Of a DNA stretch of 64,000 nt, positions 49,430 to 62,761 are shown one piece after another. The stretch's first letter is position 1. Each line of letters opens with the position of its first letter. Position numbers and translations under genes: made by a program. The stretch is taken from the NCBI RefSeq assembly GCF_905475345.1, contig NC_066591.1, positions 1,526,001 to 1,590,000 on the forward strand. Reading direction: 5' to 3'. The notes under the pieces are model-generated. The model searched no databases, was not told where the DNA came from, and saw only the letters and a program-made list of their open reading frames with translations. This stretch comes from Vespula vulgaris. Its lineage: Eukaryota > Arthropoda > Insecta > Hymenoptera > Vespidae.

Positions 49430-50156
49430 TTACATAATAGAGTCTAAATCATTTTCTGAATCATCACTGAAATCATCATTAAAATCATCATCTTTTCCTT
49501 CCTTAATTACTAAAGCTTTCAATTGCTCTAATATATTTTCTTTATTTAAAGATGATTTTTCAGTACTCTTTCCATTCTCTTCATCAGCATCACTTTCTTC
49601 TAAGTCTTCTTTCTCATCACTATTAATTCCAGGATTAGATTTCTTTGAGTTACCTAAATAAAACATATATATAATTTAATTATACATATAATCTCTAAAT
49701 ATTGGAATATATATCAAACTTACAACTACGATTCATATATCTTATAAATGTTCTACGTTTCCTTTCTGGTAATTTTTTTAACAATGTCTGTAATTCTGCA
49801 TCTAATTTGATACTTTCTTCTTTATTCGGTTTAGCCTCAATTATTTCACGCTTTTCACCACATTTAGGACAAACTTGATGATTCTTTGCGCAAGGCAGGC
49901 ACATTATATGATAAGCATGCTTTACAGTTTTCTGTTCACATTTAGTGCATTTAGCTGGTGCTTTAAGAGGTTTATATTTCTTATATTTAATCTTCCACTC
50001 GATTATTTTTTTACATCTTTCACATACATTGGCTACCTCAATATTATTAATAAATTTTGTTTTATGAGAGGTATCATGTAAATCATTCTTGAAGGCAGTT
50101 TGATTTTTGTATTTTTGAGGCCTAGATCGATTTGCATTTCCCTTCTGACAACTCAT
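49430..50156 (-). CDS. C9orf85: C9orf85 homologue (DUF2039 family), 218 aa
   Basis: Two exons: 49724-50156 and 49430-49653. The N-terminus MSCQKGNANRSRPQKYKNQT is the hallmark of this family, followed by FKNDLHDTSHKTKFIN. Cysteine pairs follow that can bind zinc: CERC (about residue 46), CTKC (about 71), CLPC (about 89) and CPKC (about 97). The function of the family is unknown. The C-terminal exon adds a low-complexity acidic region (EESDADEENG; KDDDFNDDFSDDSENDLDS). Identification rests on the very conserved N-terminal and cysteine region; the acidic tail is not shared with the mammalian protein as I know it. Confidence 0.88.
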
Positions 50157-50353
50157 ATTTGTGCCGTTATTAATTTATTTACAAAATATCTATAAATATT
50201 ATTCTATAATGTACAATATTTTCTAATAACAAAATCGTTTATTTCGTATACCGTGTATACTATGAATTATTATAAATAAAATCCTGAATAAATTAATGTT
50301 CCTGATTAATTTATTATTTAGTAATAAAACTTGAATTAGTTTATATATACATA

Positions 50354-50384
<31 letters not shown>

Positions 50385-51467
50385 TTATGTACTCACTTAT
50401 TGAATGAAAACAAAGCATATACATATATACATAAAAAATACACCATAATATCATGTCTACTATTAGAACGAAATTTCACCGCTAGATGGCAGATAAATAG
50501 AATAGACTACAGGGCCGTAACTATGTAATCGTTAGCCTGATATTAAAAAATATATATATATAAACATACAAAAAGAAAAACTTGTTTATCAAAAATATTT
50601 TCTTTATGAAAATAAAATAATTTCATTTTAATATATATACATATATATATATATATAAGTATATCAAATATTATGTACAGCAAAAATATAATATAACGTT
50701 TGATATGCTTTTAATTTAATATAATATTACAGTAATGTTAAACACATTATTTATATCTATGTATTCAATATTAATACGACACAATGATATTGATCAAGAA
50801 AAATACTTTGTTGACTACATTAATGTTCTTGTCTTTTTTCTTTCTTTTTTTTTTTTGTTTTTCTTTTGCGTTCGCTAGATTTATTCCTCGTTTATCGTTT
50901 ACACATAACATTAATCATGACCTTTAAATATAAGATTTTATCTTTTTCAAACATATATACACATTGATTTCAAGTAAAACTAAATTTATAAATTAATCGT
51001 ATTAATAAGAACGATAATTAGAAAAATATTTTATAAAAATGTTGCACATACGTTTTATATATATAAATCGTTGTATACCTGCTTTTGTTATTCTTCGCTA
51101 GCTTTTACAAACTTCTCAAAAAAAAAAAAACGAATACACGTTTTTCATATATTTAGAATACCTGACCAAATATATATTCCTTTTAAATATCCGTTGATCA
51201 GCGTGTTATCTTCTCCTGGCAATTATTTCCAAACAATTACCTTGTTTCGAACGAACACATTCACATATTGAATAATTATTTATATAATTATTTCACATAT
51301 TGAAAAATTATTTATATAATTTTAATCGTCATATCCATACTTCTTTAATAGAATAAATGAGACAAATAATATATCAAATATATAAATTTTATTCTGTTAT
51401 GAAGTGACTATAATTAATATCAAACAAATATAGCCAAGAAAAATTATTAGCGTATTAAATTTTTGTT
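50157..51467. other. Spacer between the C9orf85 homologue and H2B
   Basis: About 1.3 kb of AT-rich sequence with a GT/TA microsatellite at about 50355-50385 and another TA run near 50635-50660. It contains CTCF-like motif 2 at 50479. No coding or RNA gene is seen. Confidence 0.6.
50479..50492 (+). promoter_or_regulatory. CTCF-like motif 2
   Basis: The plus strand reads CCGCTAGATGGCAG, a good fit to the CTCF core CCnnYAGRKGGCRS. It lies about 320 bases upstream of the C9orf85 homologue. Confidence 0.5.
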
Positions 51468-51483
51468 GGCCCTTAAAAGGGCC
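51468..51483 (-). terminator. Histone 3' stem-loop of H2B
   Basis: On the minus strand GGCCCTTTTAAGGGCC, a six-base-pair stem with a four-base loop, about 100 bases after the H2B stop codon. It is the signal bound by SLBP in replication-dependent histone mRNAs. Confidence 0.9.
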
Positions 51484-51585
51484 ATTTTTATTTGTCTTCA
51501 TTAATCTCTCTTTTTTTCTTTTTTATTGTTGGTTTTATTTCTTTTTTTTTTCTAATTTCTTTTTCTTGTGTATGAATCGAATGTA

Positions 51586-51945
51586 TTATGTAGTACTAGT
51601 ATATTTGGTAACAGCTTTTGTTCCTTCACTAACAGCATGTTTGGCAAGTTCACCAGGAATTAATAAACGTACAGCAGTTTGAATTTCGCGAGAACTAATC
51701 GTAGCTCGTTTGTTGTTCAACGCCAATCGTGATGATTCCGCAGCTAATCTTTCAAATATATCAATTACAAAACTGTTCATTATGCTCATGGCTCTACTAG
51801 AAATTCCAGTATCGGGATGTACTTGTTTTAATACTTTATAAATATATACGGCGTAACTTTCCTTCCTTCTTCGTTTTCTTTTCTTATCGGGTTTGCTTGT
51901 ATTTCTTGGACTTTTCACTACTTTAGTATTGAGTTTCAAAGGCAT
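51586..51945 (-). CDS. H2B: Histone H2B, divergent, 119 aa
   Basis: Intronless. The core is a clear H2B histone fold (ESYAVYIYKVLKQVHPDTGI, AMSIMNSF, then SREIQTAVRLLIPGELAKHA and VSEGTKAVTKYTSTT). It differs from the usual insect H2B in the tail (MPLKLNTKVVKSPRNTSKPD, then KKRKRRRKES) and within the fold (FVIDIFERLAA for FVNDIFERIAA; LALNNKRATISS for LAHYNKRSTITS). It is about four residues shorter than canonical H2B. It keeps a canonical 3' stem-loop and a TATA/CATTCG-type promoter like H4, so it should be replication-dependent or germline-expressed. A specialised variant is a reasonable inference. Confidence 0.93.
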   Translation of the reverse strand: MPLKLNTKVVKSPRNTSKPDKKRKRRRKESYAVYIYKVLKQVHPDTGISSRAMSIMNSFVIDIFERLAAESSRLALNNKRATISSREIQTAVRLLIPGELAKHAVSEGTKAVTKYTSTT

Positions 51946-52036
51946 TTTAAATAATACTTAGTGCGAAACTTATAAATGACTGAATTATAACACAGAGATA
52001 ACAATCGGCTGATAATAATCGCCTTTGACGGTTCGT

Positions 52037-52077
52037 CGAATGATAAGTACTACGAGCTTAGTCGACGAGTATATAAA
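52037..52077 (-). promoter_or_regulatory. H2B core promoter (candidate)
   Basis: Read on the minus strand, TATATA (about 52071-52077) is followed about 30 bases later by ATCATTCG (about 52038-52045). A CATTCG initiator-like motif with the same spacing is seen before H4. The predicted 5' UTR is about 95 bases. Confidence 0.5.
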
Positions 52078-54021
52078 AGAGAAAGGACCAATTACCGTAA
52101 ACCAGAAAAATACTCACAATTCATTGGTCGATGGCCGCAATTGTTTAGATATATACACACGATAAACAAAATTTCAAATTGTAGCGGCCTCTTAATTAAC
52201 TTTACAAAAGTAATTCCAATAAATATAGTATATTAATATAAAGATGAAGAAAAAAAATTAAAATAAAATAAAATACTAGAAGATAAGAAGCTTAGTATTT
52301 TTATACTTAAATGTATATTAATACTATCTTAAATTATTTATAATATTAATATATTTTATTATTTTTTAATCGTTATTTTCTATAATATTGAATGAATCAT
52401 GTTGTGTTTATTCTTTAAAAATTTGAATCGTCACAATTTTTTATTCTTTCTCTTTTGATTTATTTTTTATATCTTTTAGCATTAATGTATAAAATGTTCA
52501 GTTCCTTTGGACAATGTGAAAGGTACATAGTACAGCTCAAAAAGATACAAAGTTTATGGAATTATGAAATTGTCTGGAGAATAAAAAATGTATCTTTTAT
52601 TTTTACATAGAAAACCAAAAGAACTTTTTGACCAATCCAATATATTGTACATATCTGAGGACACAAAGCAACAGAAAAAATTACATTCTAGAATAAATGA
52701 CTCTTCAATTTCCTGGTGGAACGGGTTAATATTCTGTTATTAGATTTACTTTGTACCTTTTATGGAATATCTTACAACGGAAGCAGAAAATACTATTTGA
52801 AATAAGAAAAGAACTAGAACTATCTTGATAAATCTCCAATTTACCATTTACGAAGATGAGAAGCCGACCGAATCAATATTTTGTGTTACATTTGTTTAGA
52901 GAGATAAACTTGAATATAATAAAATATTAAAGAATATCAATAATTGATAAAAGAAAAACAAACTCACCTATGTTTACATTTACAAGATTATTGTTGGTTA
53001 TGATCCATATTTTATCACTTTTGTTTTAAACGTGTTATAAAATCAAATTACTATTTAGGAGCAAGTTATGTTTCTTTTGTTTGTATTTAATAAATAATAA
53101 TATACAATGTACATAAAGAACTAAGAAAATGTATACCTTACTTTGTAACAATAGGATTAAATTTAAGTTCAATTACTTTATTGCTATTGAATTTTATGCT
53201 ATAATTAAGGTTAGGTTTACGTTTAACTCATTTCTTTGTTTTATAATGACCATCTTTATGTATATGTATTTATTATTCCGATACGCTTGGACTTGTATTT
53301 GGATTTTATAAAATGCGTTATAGCTATAGACTTTTAAATTAACAATAAATAAAAATAAATATTTATTAATATTTTTCGATTACCCTTTTTTTATAATATT
53401 AAATAACGATTATAATTATTTTATATAACTTCATTCTTGCATTATCGACATTCTTTTAATTTTAATCTTTTTTATATCCTAAATTTTTTACGTCGTATGT
53501 AATGATATTAATTTGGCGGGAAGCGATTACGCTGTTACATATTATATAAATGAAAGATAATATATAAAAACGTTCTATAAGAGAAAAATCTACTGTCTTA
53601 TCTAGTATAAAACATATTTCTTATATTTATTACATATTCTGTAATAAAAGATTACTCTTATTAAGTTTGATATATCTATAATATGCACATATACGTATAT
53701 TTAAAGAGGTTAAGTACGTACATATTTATTGATATTACTAATCTTTTAGATTACTATATAAATTATTATACAAATTTTTGAAATCTCTTTACGGTTTATA
53801 AAATTTCATGTTGTAAGGATTAACAAAAAAATTTAATGTCGCAAAAAAAAAAAGAAGAAAATAAATATACATATTGTTATATTAAATCTGCAATATTACT
53901 TAAATATTACTATATGTAATAGTTATTTTAAGATCAGAGGGGTAATTTATTTTTTTTCTTTCTCTTTTTATAAACATTTTAAACTAACGCAAGGTTCGTC
54001 CTATGTGATTTAATTAATTTG
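52078..54021. other. About 1.9 kb spacer between H2B and H3
   Basis: AT-rich DNA with no coding potential I can support. In particular no H2A- or H1-like reading frame is visible on either strand. Several poly(A)/poly(T) stretches are present. Confidence 0.6.
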
Positions 54022-54037
54022 GGCCCTGATAAGGGCC
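54022..54037 (-). terminator. Histone 3' stem-loop of H3
   Basis: On the minus strand GGCCCTTATCAGGGCC, 20 bases after the H3 stop codon; a standard histone 3' processing hairpin. Confidence 0.92.
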
Positions 54038-54056
54038 GTTTTTTTTAGTTTGGTAA

Positions 54057-55089
<1,033 letters not shown>

Positions 55090-55117
55090 AAGGAGAGGAG
55101 ATTTCGCTTATTCAATC

Positions 55118-55133
55118 GGCCCTTTTCAGGGCC
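55118..55133 (+). terminator. Histone 3' stem-loop of H4
   Basis: GGCCCTTTTCAGGGCC followed by ACAAAA, 28 bases after the stop codon; matches the metazoan histone hairpin consensus exactly. Confidence 0.95.
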
Positions 55134-55803
55134 ACAAAATCTATTTTACAAATGGAACAAATACATCGTTTTATAGTTTTAACGATGTTAAAATCATTTG
55201 AAAAATTACATTATCCTATTTCTTTCTTTTTATATCTACCCATCTCATTCGAGTTGTACAACGAATTTTCCATTTATTTATTGTAACGTTATATATTCAA
55301 CTTAATTAATTTACATCATATTTGTCATATATACGTACACATATTTATAATTAAGTTGAAATAAAAAAATAAAAAAAATTTTATTCCGAATTTGCCACAT
55401 TTATTTTATAACATCGATTACACGTTCTAATGCGTACATATCGATGAGTATATTAGGTCGTCGATTGTTCGATAACCTTCGAGCGCCCTTCCTGTAGATG
55501 GCGCTGAAGCATGCACAACTTTATTACATTTCTATTTCTTGATTCAATTATAAGAAATGTAAAAATCATATCTACAAATATTAATATCGACTGTTGCCGT
55601 TGATAGTAGTTAATATTCAAAGTTCATTTTTTATCAATATCGTATAATTTAATTTTCAGTTATCCACGAATAGTGCGTGACCGAAGAGATCGTATTTTTA
55701 TAAGATACTGTATGTAAGTGTGACTCATGCTCTTTATAAGATCAGTTCGTACCGAATCGCATCAGTTGCATAGCAAGTTGCATCGTGCATAGTTGCTATC
55801 ATA
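55134..55803. promoter_or_regulatory. Spacer between H4 and PRCP, with PRCP promoter
   Basis: CTCF-like motif 3 lies at 55491. Close to PRCP there is TGACTCA (55721-55727, AP-1-type), TTTATAAG (55733-55740, TATA-like) and ATCAGTTG (about 55761-55768), which fits the arthropod TCAGT initiator 28 bases after the TATA element. The 5' UTR would then be about 40 bases. Confidence 0.5.
55491..55506 (+). promoter_or_regulatory. CTCF-like motif 3
   Basis: CCTGTAGATGGCGCTG fits the CTCF core CCnnYAGRKGGCGC. It lies between the histone genes and PRCP. Confidence 0.5.
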
Positions 55804-58128
55804 ATGAAGCAAAAATGTATCCTGATATTTTCCGTGATAATATTTTTTCTATCGCCACCGGCGTTACAGTTAAGATTATCGAATCGATTTCACATAAAAC
55901 AAATGAAAAAAGGACGTCATATTAATGAAAATGGCGGGAAATATAAATACGAGATTAAAACGTTCGAAGTCCCGGTAAGTGATTATTAATCATCGATTAT
56001 ATTTCCTATACATAAATTATTGCAAATGTATTTGAACGAAAAAAAGATATATATATATATTTATTTATATTTATTCGTTTTTTATGTTTCGCAGGTAGAC
56101 CATTTTAGTTTTGCTGTGAAAGATAAATTTAATATTAGATATCTCGTAAACGATACATGGCAACGAGAGAACAATGCACCTATTTTTTTTTACACAGGAA
56201 ACGAAGGTGATATAGAAGTATTCGCGGAAAATACTGTAATTATGATACTTTATATTTCTTTTGCATCCATCTTTTTCTTTTTTTTCTCTTTTTTTTTTGT
56301 TGACAAAATTGATGAATGTGTATCTTTTTCTTTTTTCTTTTCTTTATTTGTCATTTAGGGTTTTATGTGGGAAATAGCACCTGAGTTCGGTGCTACGGTG
56401 ATCTTTGCCGAACATCGATATTATGGCGAGTCAATGCCATTTGGAAATAAATCCCTTATTGATCCTGCACATTGGGGATATTTAACGTCGCAACAGGCCA
56501 TTGCAGATTATGTCGATTTGATCGAACATTTGAGATCAGATGAGAATAAAAAGCATAGTCCTGTTATTGTTTTCGGTGGTTCATACGGTGGTATGCTGAG
56601 TTCATGGATGCGTATGAAATATCCGCACATCGTCCAAGGGTGTGTTATTAAAGAAATAACAATATTTAATAAAATATTTAATATTCATTTTTGATTAAAG
56701 AAATAATTTTTTCAGACATTATCTTACCTTATAAACGTCATAAAAATATTTTTTTTCTCGATAAAACGATTTAGTTCGTAAACGGAGAATTACGAATATT
56801 TTATTATACATAATAATAAGAATAAGTAAACTTTGTTATCGTTTTTTCTTTGTAAGCATTATTCTTAATTAGGAAAAATTAGTATTTACGAAATTAATAT
56901 TTACGTCAAATTTATTAGTCGTATTAATTGTATATATATACATATGTATATATTTCCAGAGCCATTGCAGCATCAGCTCCGATTTTGCAATTTACCGGTG
57001 TCTCTTCTTGCGAATCTTTTGCACGTATAACAACATCGAGTTATCGTGCGGCATGTGATACGTGTCCGAAATTGATACAAAGATCATGGAACGTAATAAC
57101 GAACGTCACGTCCAACGGTATACTGATAGATACTTTTCTTCTTTGTTTCTTTTTTTCTCTTTTTGTACTGTTTTGAGTCGAACGAAATTACACCTTTTTA
57201 TTTTTATTAACAGACGAAGGTAAGAAATGGTTGTCAGAAAACTGGAAATTATGTCAACCGCTTACAAATTCAACACACGTTGAAGAATTACAAGCTTTTC
57301 TGGAAGATGTTTATGGAACTATTGCGATGGTCAATTATCCGTATGAAACTAACTTTATAGTACCATTACCTCCCAATCCTGTTAAAGTAAGAAGAGATAC
57401 TTATGGCAGTGATTATGATAATGATCTAATCAAAAATATAAGGCGTAGATTAATATTATGGATATTAATTTTTGTTTGTATTTTCTTTCCAGGTTTTCTG
57501 CAATCATTTATCAAATAAGTCTCTAACAGGAAAACCGCTGTTAACAGCATTGTATAAAGCTTTAAATGTTTTCACAAATTATACCGGTCAAACAAATTGC
57601 ACAGACATAGAAAATGCTTCAGGAAACTTAGATGCACTGGCTTGGGATTATCAAGCATGTAGCGAAATATTTATAACTATTTGTAGCGACGGAGTAAATG
57701 ATATGTTTCGATCTGAACCTTGGGATATTAAAAAAATAAGTGAGGATTGTTTGAAAAAACATGGTGCACATTCTTATCCATACATGGTTTGTAAAGAATA
57801 TGGATGTAAAGATCTTTCAACTGCTACCAATATCGTTTTTAGGTAAGTTTAATAGATAAATTGTGTATAATTTTGTATACAAGAAACTAATCACTTTTTA
57901 TTTAGCAACGGATTATTGGATCCATGGTCAGGTGGTGGCGTGTTATGGAATTTGTCTTCCTCTGCAACTGCTGTGATTATTCCAGAAGGGGCTCATCACA
58001 TTGACTTAAGAGGTAGTAATCCTAGAGATCCTTATAGTGTTATACTAGCAAGAAAATATCATCGTTATTATATAAAACAGTGGATCAAGCAATACAAGCA
58101 ACAGAAAAAGAGAATACTGGTAACATAA
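55804..58128 (+). CDS. PRCP: Lysosomal Pro-X carboxypeptidase-like serine peptidase (family S28), 498 aa
   Basis: Seven exons: 55804-55974, 56095-56235, 56359-56639, 56960-57117, 57214-57386, 57493-57842, 57906-58128. It has a signal peptide (MKQKCILIFSVIIFFLSPPA), then the S28 start FEVPVDHFSF and FFYTGNEGD. The catalytic triad is visible: Ser179 in GGSYGG, Asp430 in SNGLLDPWSGGG and His455 in EGAHHIDLR. Other family marks are AEHRYYGES and LAWDYQACSE. The enzyme removes a C-terminal residue after proline in lysosomes or the secreted compartment. Length and triad spacing match the family. The basic tail KQYKQQKKRIL is unusual but short. DPP7-type dipeptidase activity is an alternative within S28. 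Confidence 0.93.
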
Positions 58129-58189
58129 TTATATAATTTTTCTTTTCTTTTCAATTGATGCTGTTTTATTGTGAGTGACTTCATAAAAA

Positions 58190-58247
<58 letters not shown>

Positions 58248-59668
58248 TATACATATATATTTGTCATCATTAAATTTTATTTTTCAAATTATAAATACAA
58301 AGGCAGCATACGCAGACAATTATAATCATTAAAGTCTAGCTATTGTGATTCTTATATTACTTGTAAATAAAGTGCAGACAAAAAAATATTCAAAATAATA
58401 TAAGCGTTTTTTTATCACAGTACTTAATAAATGCATCATAAGTAACTACAAAAGATTAAAGAACATAAAAAGTACGTAAGAATAAATCTAGTCAGTGTCT
58501 TAACACATTGAAAATTCAGGTTTGATAATTGAATGGCTCTATAATTTTTTTTATTTCTGTTCGCGTATATTTCTTTTTGTTCGATCAAAAATATATATCA
58601 CTTGTTAGACCCTTGCTATAATTCTATTATTTTTATCCAATGGTTTTACACGATACATTATACTAAGACAGAGATGAACATTGATTGATTAAGACACAGG
58701 GACAAGAGACAGCTTTATACATTAAATTAATAAATTAATGATAGTCTATACCAAGTTTACAGCGAAATCTTGGTATTATGGGATTAATATGTTTCAGAGT
58801 ATTTTTCACATACACGCAGACTTTATCAAGACGTGTTGTTTATCAAAATCTCTATATGATGGTAATGTAAAAACATGTAATAAATTTTTTAGCTGTTCTT
58901 AAATATCTTGACATGCATCAAATATCCTACTTGCCTTTGAGGCATGATATTTTAGTTTTTATTTCTAATAACACAGGTACTGTATGGTACATACTTTTCT
59001 TCTCATAATTATTTTTTCCTTTGGAAATTATCTGTGTCAAATACTATAATAAAAGGGAAAGATATTGCATATATTGAATTCAGTACTCATTTACGTTTCA
59101 TTATTTGGTCTGCATCTTGCAATGTAGATTGCATCACAGAAGAAATATGTAACAATTTTATACTTACAATTGATGTACATACAAAAATTTAAAAAAAGTT
59201 AATTAAAATTGGAAAAATTTATAGAAGTAACAAGGAACGATATAGAATGAGTTTGATCATTAATATCATATTCTAATAAAAAATTTTAATGTCAATGTGT
59301 AAAAGAATATTTAAAAAATATTCATTATGCATATCAATAAATTTGATAAAAGATTTTTCAAAATAATTCTTCAAAAATAATTTGAAGAAAAGTATAACTA
59401 TAATAATACATAAGAATATCACCGTACTATTGCATGAAGCACACATTGAGATGACTCTTTTTATGTATTCTATATAGCAATACCTCTGATTAAGTTGAAA
59501 AGCCATCTCATATATGTGCTGCAATGTGCATAAGTCGACATTAGAAATTATCACATGTAATAAAAAATAAATAAATAAAATCATTACTACTTATTACAAA
59601 AAAATATTTTAAAAAGGCTAAGTAAGATTTGAAATATTATTATTATTATTTCACAACCTAATATTCCT
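58129..59668. other. Convergent 3' region between PRCP and KIF3A
   Basis: About 1.5 kb, tail-to-tail. It holds a long (TA)n microsatellite at about 58196-58244 and several AATAAA-like signals (for example 58366-58371). No coding region could be supported; a 103-codon minus-strand frame at 59273-59584 has no recognisable features. Confidence 0.6.
58196..58244. repeat. (TA)n microsatellite downstream of PRCP
   Basis: Pure alternating TA of about 50 bases. Confidence 0.92.
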
Positions 59669-62585
59669 TTAGTGTGGTGTACGTCGATGAGCTGTAGTTG
59701 GTCGTGGTACACCTGAGCGACTTCTTACCTTTTTCGGTTGTATAAATGTACTATCTGTTCTTGTATTATATGTGAGATATATATTTGACATATCAGGCTG
59801 AATTTGCTATAGAAATAAAAATAAATTTAGATAAAACATCCAAAACAATTGCAATAATAAATATCGTTAAATAACTTACATCTCTGTTATTTCCAATAGG
59901 TGGGATTACTTGTGCTTTTCGCATATTATTACCAGTGTATGCTACGCACTTTAATTGCCATTCGCCGATATCATCGTTCCAATGAACATATCTTTCAATC
60001 ATAGTCTGTGATATATAAAATCAACTCGTTAAAACAATTACTTAAACCTTTAAAGTACTATATATATTTAGTACATAATACTATATATACATACTTGATA
60101 CTGCAAAGGTATATAATTATTCACAATTAATTCTTGAAGTTGTAATTCTCTTCCAATACCCCTAACTCCTTCTAAAAGACCTTCCATTTCTCTTTGGTGT
60201 TCCTGTTGTAAATCAGATAATTCAGCTTTAACAGACATCAGCATTGTGTAAACTCTAGCTAATTTTTTAGTTTTTCCAGCTGCTTCTTCCTGCAAAGAGG
60301 AATACTTTTCTTCTATATCGATACGTTCTGCTTCTTTTTCCTCTATAGCCTTCTTTAATTGTTCTTCTCGACTTTTGCGTTGGTCAAGTTCAATCGCTGC
60401 AGCAGCTAATAATTGCTCCTGAGCTTCGGCTTTTTCTAATAAGTTTTCACCGCCAACTAATATCTTATTTTGTAAATTCTGCATTTTTTCTCTTAAGGCT
60501 TCTTTTTCACTTCTGTAAAATAGACATTTTCGTCAGCTATGTACAGCATTATATGCATTTTTTTTTTATACTTACTGTGTCCTTTTTAATTCAATAACGT
60601 CTTTATCGTCTGGACTTTTGTCATCTCTTTCTGCTTTATCTACCTTTTCTGTATTTACATCTCTGTCACCTAATTCTTCCATTGTTAACACTTGACTTCT
60701 TCTATGTCTTGCTTTCTTCTCACGTCGCGGTTCTCCTGTATCTTCCGAATCTTCCGTTTCAGATTCTGTTCCTGATATTTCTGTTCCATTCTCTTCGAGC
60801 TGTTTTCGTAATTGTTCAATTTCAACTTGAAATTGACGAAGTAAAGCATCTTTAGGATCTTCGTTTATTCTTGCTCTATTCTTTATATTCTTGGCACGAT
60901 TAGCGTAACGTAGTGTGCTTATGGTTTCATCATAATTTATATCAGCAGGACTTACATTTGCACACTAAAGAATTACAGAATTATATTTTCTTCTACGTAT
61001 AATGTTATATGCATTTTTTTTATTTATTTTAAGTGAAGCAATTAATAATTACATACCATCAATGTTTTAGAATTACCACCCAAAGAGTCCTGAAGCAATC
61101 TTGTCAACTTTGAATTTCTGTAAGGCACATGAGAGCTTTGCCCATCGACAAGAGCAGATATCACATTACCCAGTGTTGATAATGATAAATTAATTTTGGT
61201 AGCTTCTCTAAGTCTTACTCCACTTGCTTTTGTTTTACTTTGTCTTTCGGAACCCTACAATATGATCACATTAGTATATATTTTCTTAACAAGATATTAC
61301 ATCGATCATAAAAGCTACATACAGCTAAATCCACTAAATGAAGTTTTCCCATTTTAACATGTTGTTCTCCATCTTCACCTAGTTGACTGGATTCAACCGT
61401 TATTGTAAATATGGCATGAGATCTAGAGCTAGAGACATTCATGGCAGTTGCTCCTACAACACCTATAAAGAAAAATATTTCCATTCTGTTGTAATGTTTT
61501 GTTCATATTTTAATGTTTCATTTTCCAGATAATAAACGTCATACTCACGATTTTTATTGCCAAGTGACATGATACGATCTAAATCATCTGCATTATTTAC
61601 GACATAACCACTAAGATCCTTCACAAATACTCCAATGTCTGGTCGTTCCTTGACCTCTAATCGACTGCTTTGATCCTTACCAAGAAGATCTCTTACTTCT
61701 TCATTATAAATTTCCAAATATGTTGCACGTACAAGGAATCTGTAAATTCCGATACTGTAATATATTAAATACTATTGCGCATGCAGACGCTTTATGATTT
61801 AACTTACTTTTGATTCTCATCTGCTTTAGCTATGTGTCCAAATATATGTGCAAAGGTGTTTGGGATAACGCCTCTAAGCTGAGGAGGAGTTTTTGCACCT
61901 GACATAGTATATGTTTTACCAGTACCAGTTTGACCATAAGCAAGAATAGTTCCATTATATCCTTGTAAGACTTTATCAACGATAGGTCTTGCAGTTTCAT
62001 TATAAATATCAACTTGGGTAGAATCCGTGTCAAAGACAGCATCGAAAGAGAAAACTTTGGGTGGTTCACCTTGAAGCGCATTCGGATTTTCTATAGTTAT
62101 TTCACTGTTTAACGCATCCACTTGTATAATATTTTTGCAGTGTCCGTCCAACTCCTTTCCATTTAATGGCCGAACACGAACAACAACTCTGACGTTTTCT
62201 ATCTCTCCTAATTCTGCGACATTATCCTGAATAAAAAATTATATATTGTAGTATCGAAAATATCGTAAGGAATATAACAGTTATATAGAGAATAAATTTG
62301 GAAATAGGTAAGGCGTAATATAGTTTGATATTTTTTAAACTAAATAAAAAAGAAACAAAACTTATATATAAGAAGACTTAGGTAATATATGTGTGGATAT
62401 TAATTGATCAGTTATATCTATCATCTTTTGTTTTTTCCCTGCCAGATTCGAGAATATCACTGCTGTCAAATTTTGACGCGACAAACGTCAAACGACAAAC
62501 GCAATTATCTACTCAAAAATAATTCATTATTATCAATACGTATATGTGTATTATGAAGAAATATACTAACTCCCGTTCCCGTCAT
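59669..62585 (-). CDS. KIF3A: Kinesin-II motor subunit KIF3A (Klp64D), 677 aa
   Basis: Nine exons: 62571-62585, 61808-62226, 61549-61739, 61323-61462, 61057-61254, 60576-60964, 60095-60512, 59880-60005, 59669-59806; all phases agree. The motor domain starts at about residue 16 (VRVVVRVRPLN), with P-loop GQTGTGKT (103-110), switch motifs SSRSHAIF and VDLAGSERQ, and NYDETISTLRYANRAKNIKN. A neck, an acidic stretch (SETEDSEDTGE), a coiled coil (about 470-585) and the KIF3A-type tail (LQELIVNNYIPLQYQ; CVAYTGNNMRKAQ) follow. Heterotrimeric kinesin-II drives anterograde intraflagellar transport and is needed to build sensory cilia. The 15-base first exon (MTGTG) is the least certain part. Confidence 0.95.
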
Positions 62586-62753
62586 TGCAGTACGGTTGAT
62601 TTACGCGGAATGATTACATAAAAAGAACAATTTAAAGCATGGTACTTTATTCTCAAAACACCGACGGATCAAGCAAAAGGACTAGCAGACAACCTCCGTA
62701 AACAAATGGATCGATCTGTGTGGTTACAGTGCCGCGAATATACGCATGACGGA

Positions 62754-62761
62754 TGACGTCA
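62754..62761. promoter_or_regulatory. CRE palindrome upstream of KIF3A
   Basis: TGACGTCA, the full CREB/ATF site, about 170 bases upstream of the KIF3A start codon. Functional relevance is inferred from position only. Confidence 0.4.

Noticed and set aside
53129..53311. Short plus-strand frame in the H2B/H3 spacer
   Set aside because: No similarity to histones or any known family, and typical AT-rich chance translation.
59273..59584. 103-codon minus-strand frame between PRCP and KIF3A
   Set aside because: AT-rich, hydrophobic low-complexity translation, no splice or domain evidence; lies in convergent 3' UTR space.
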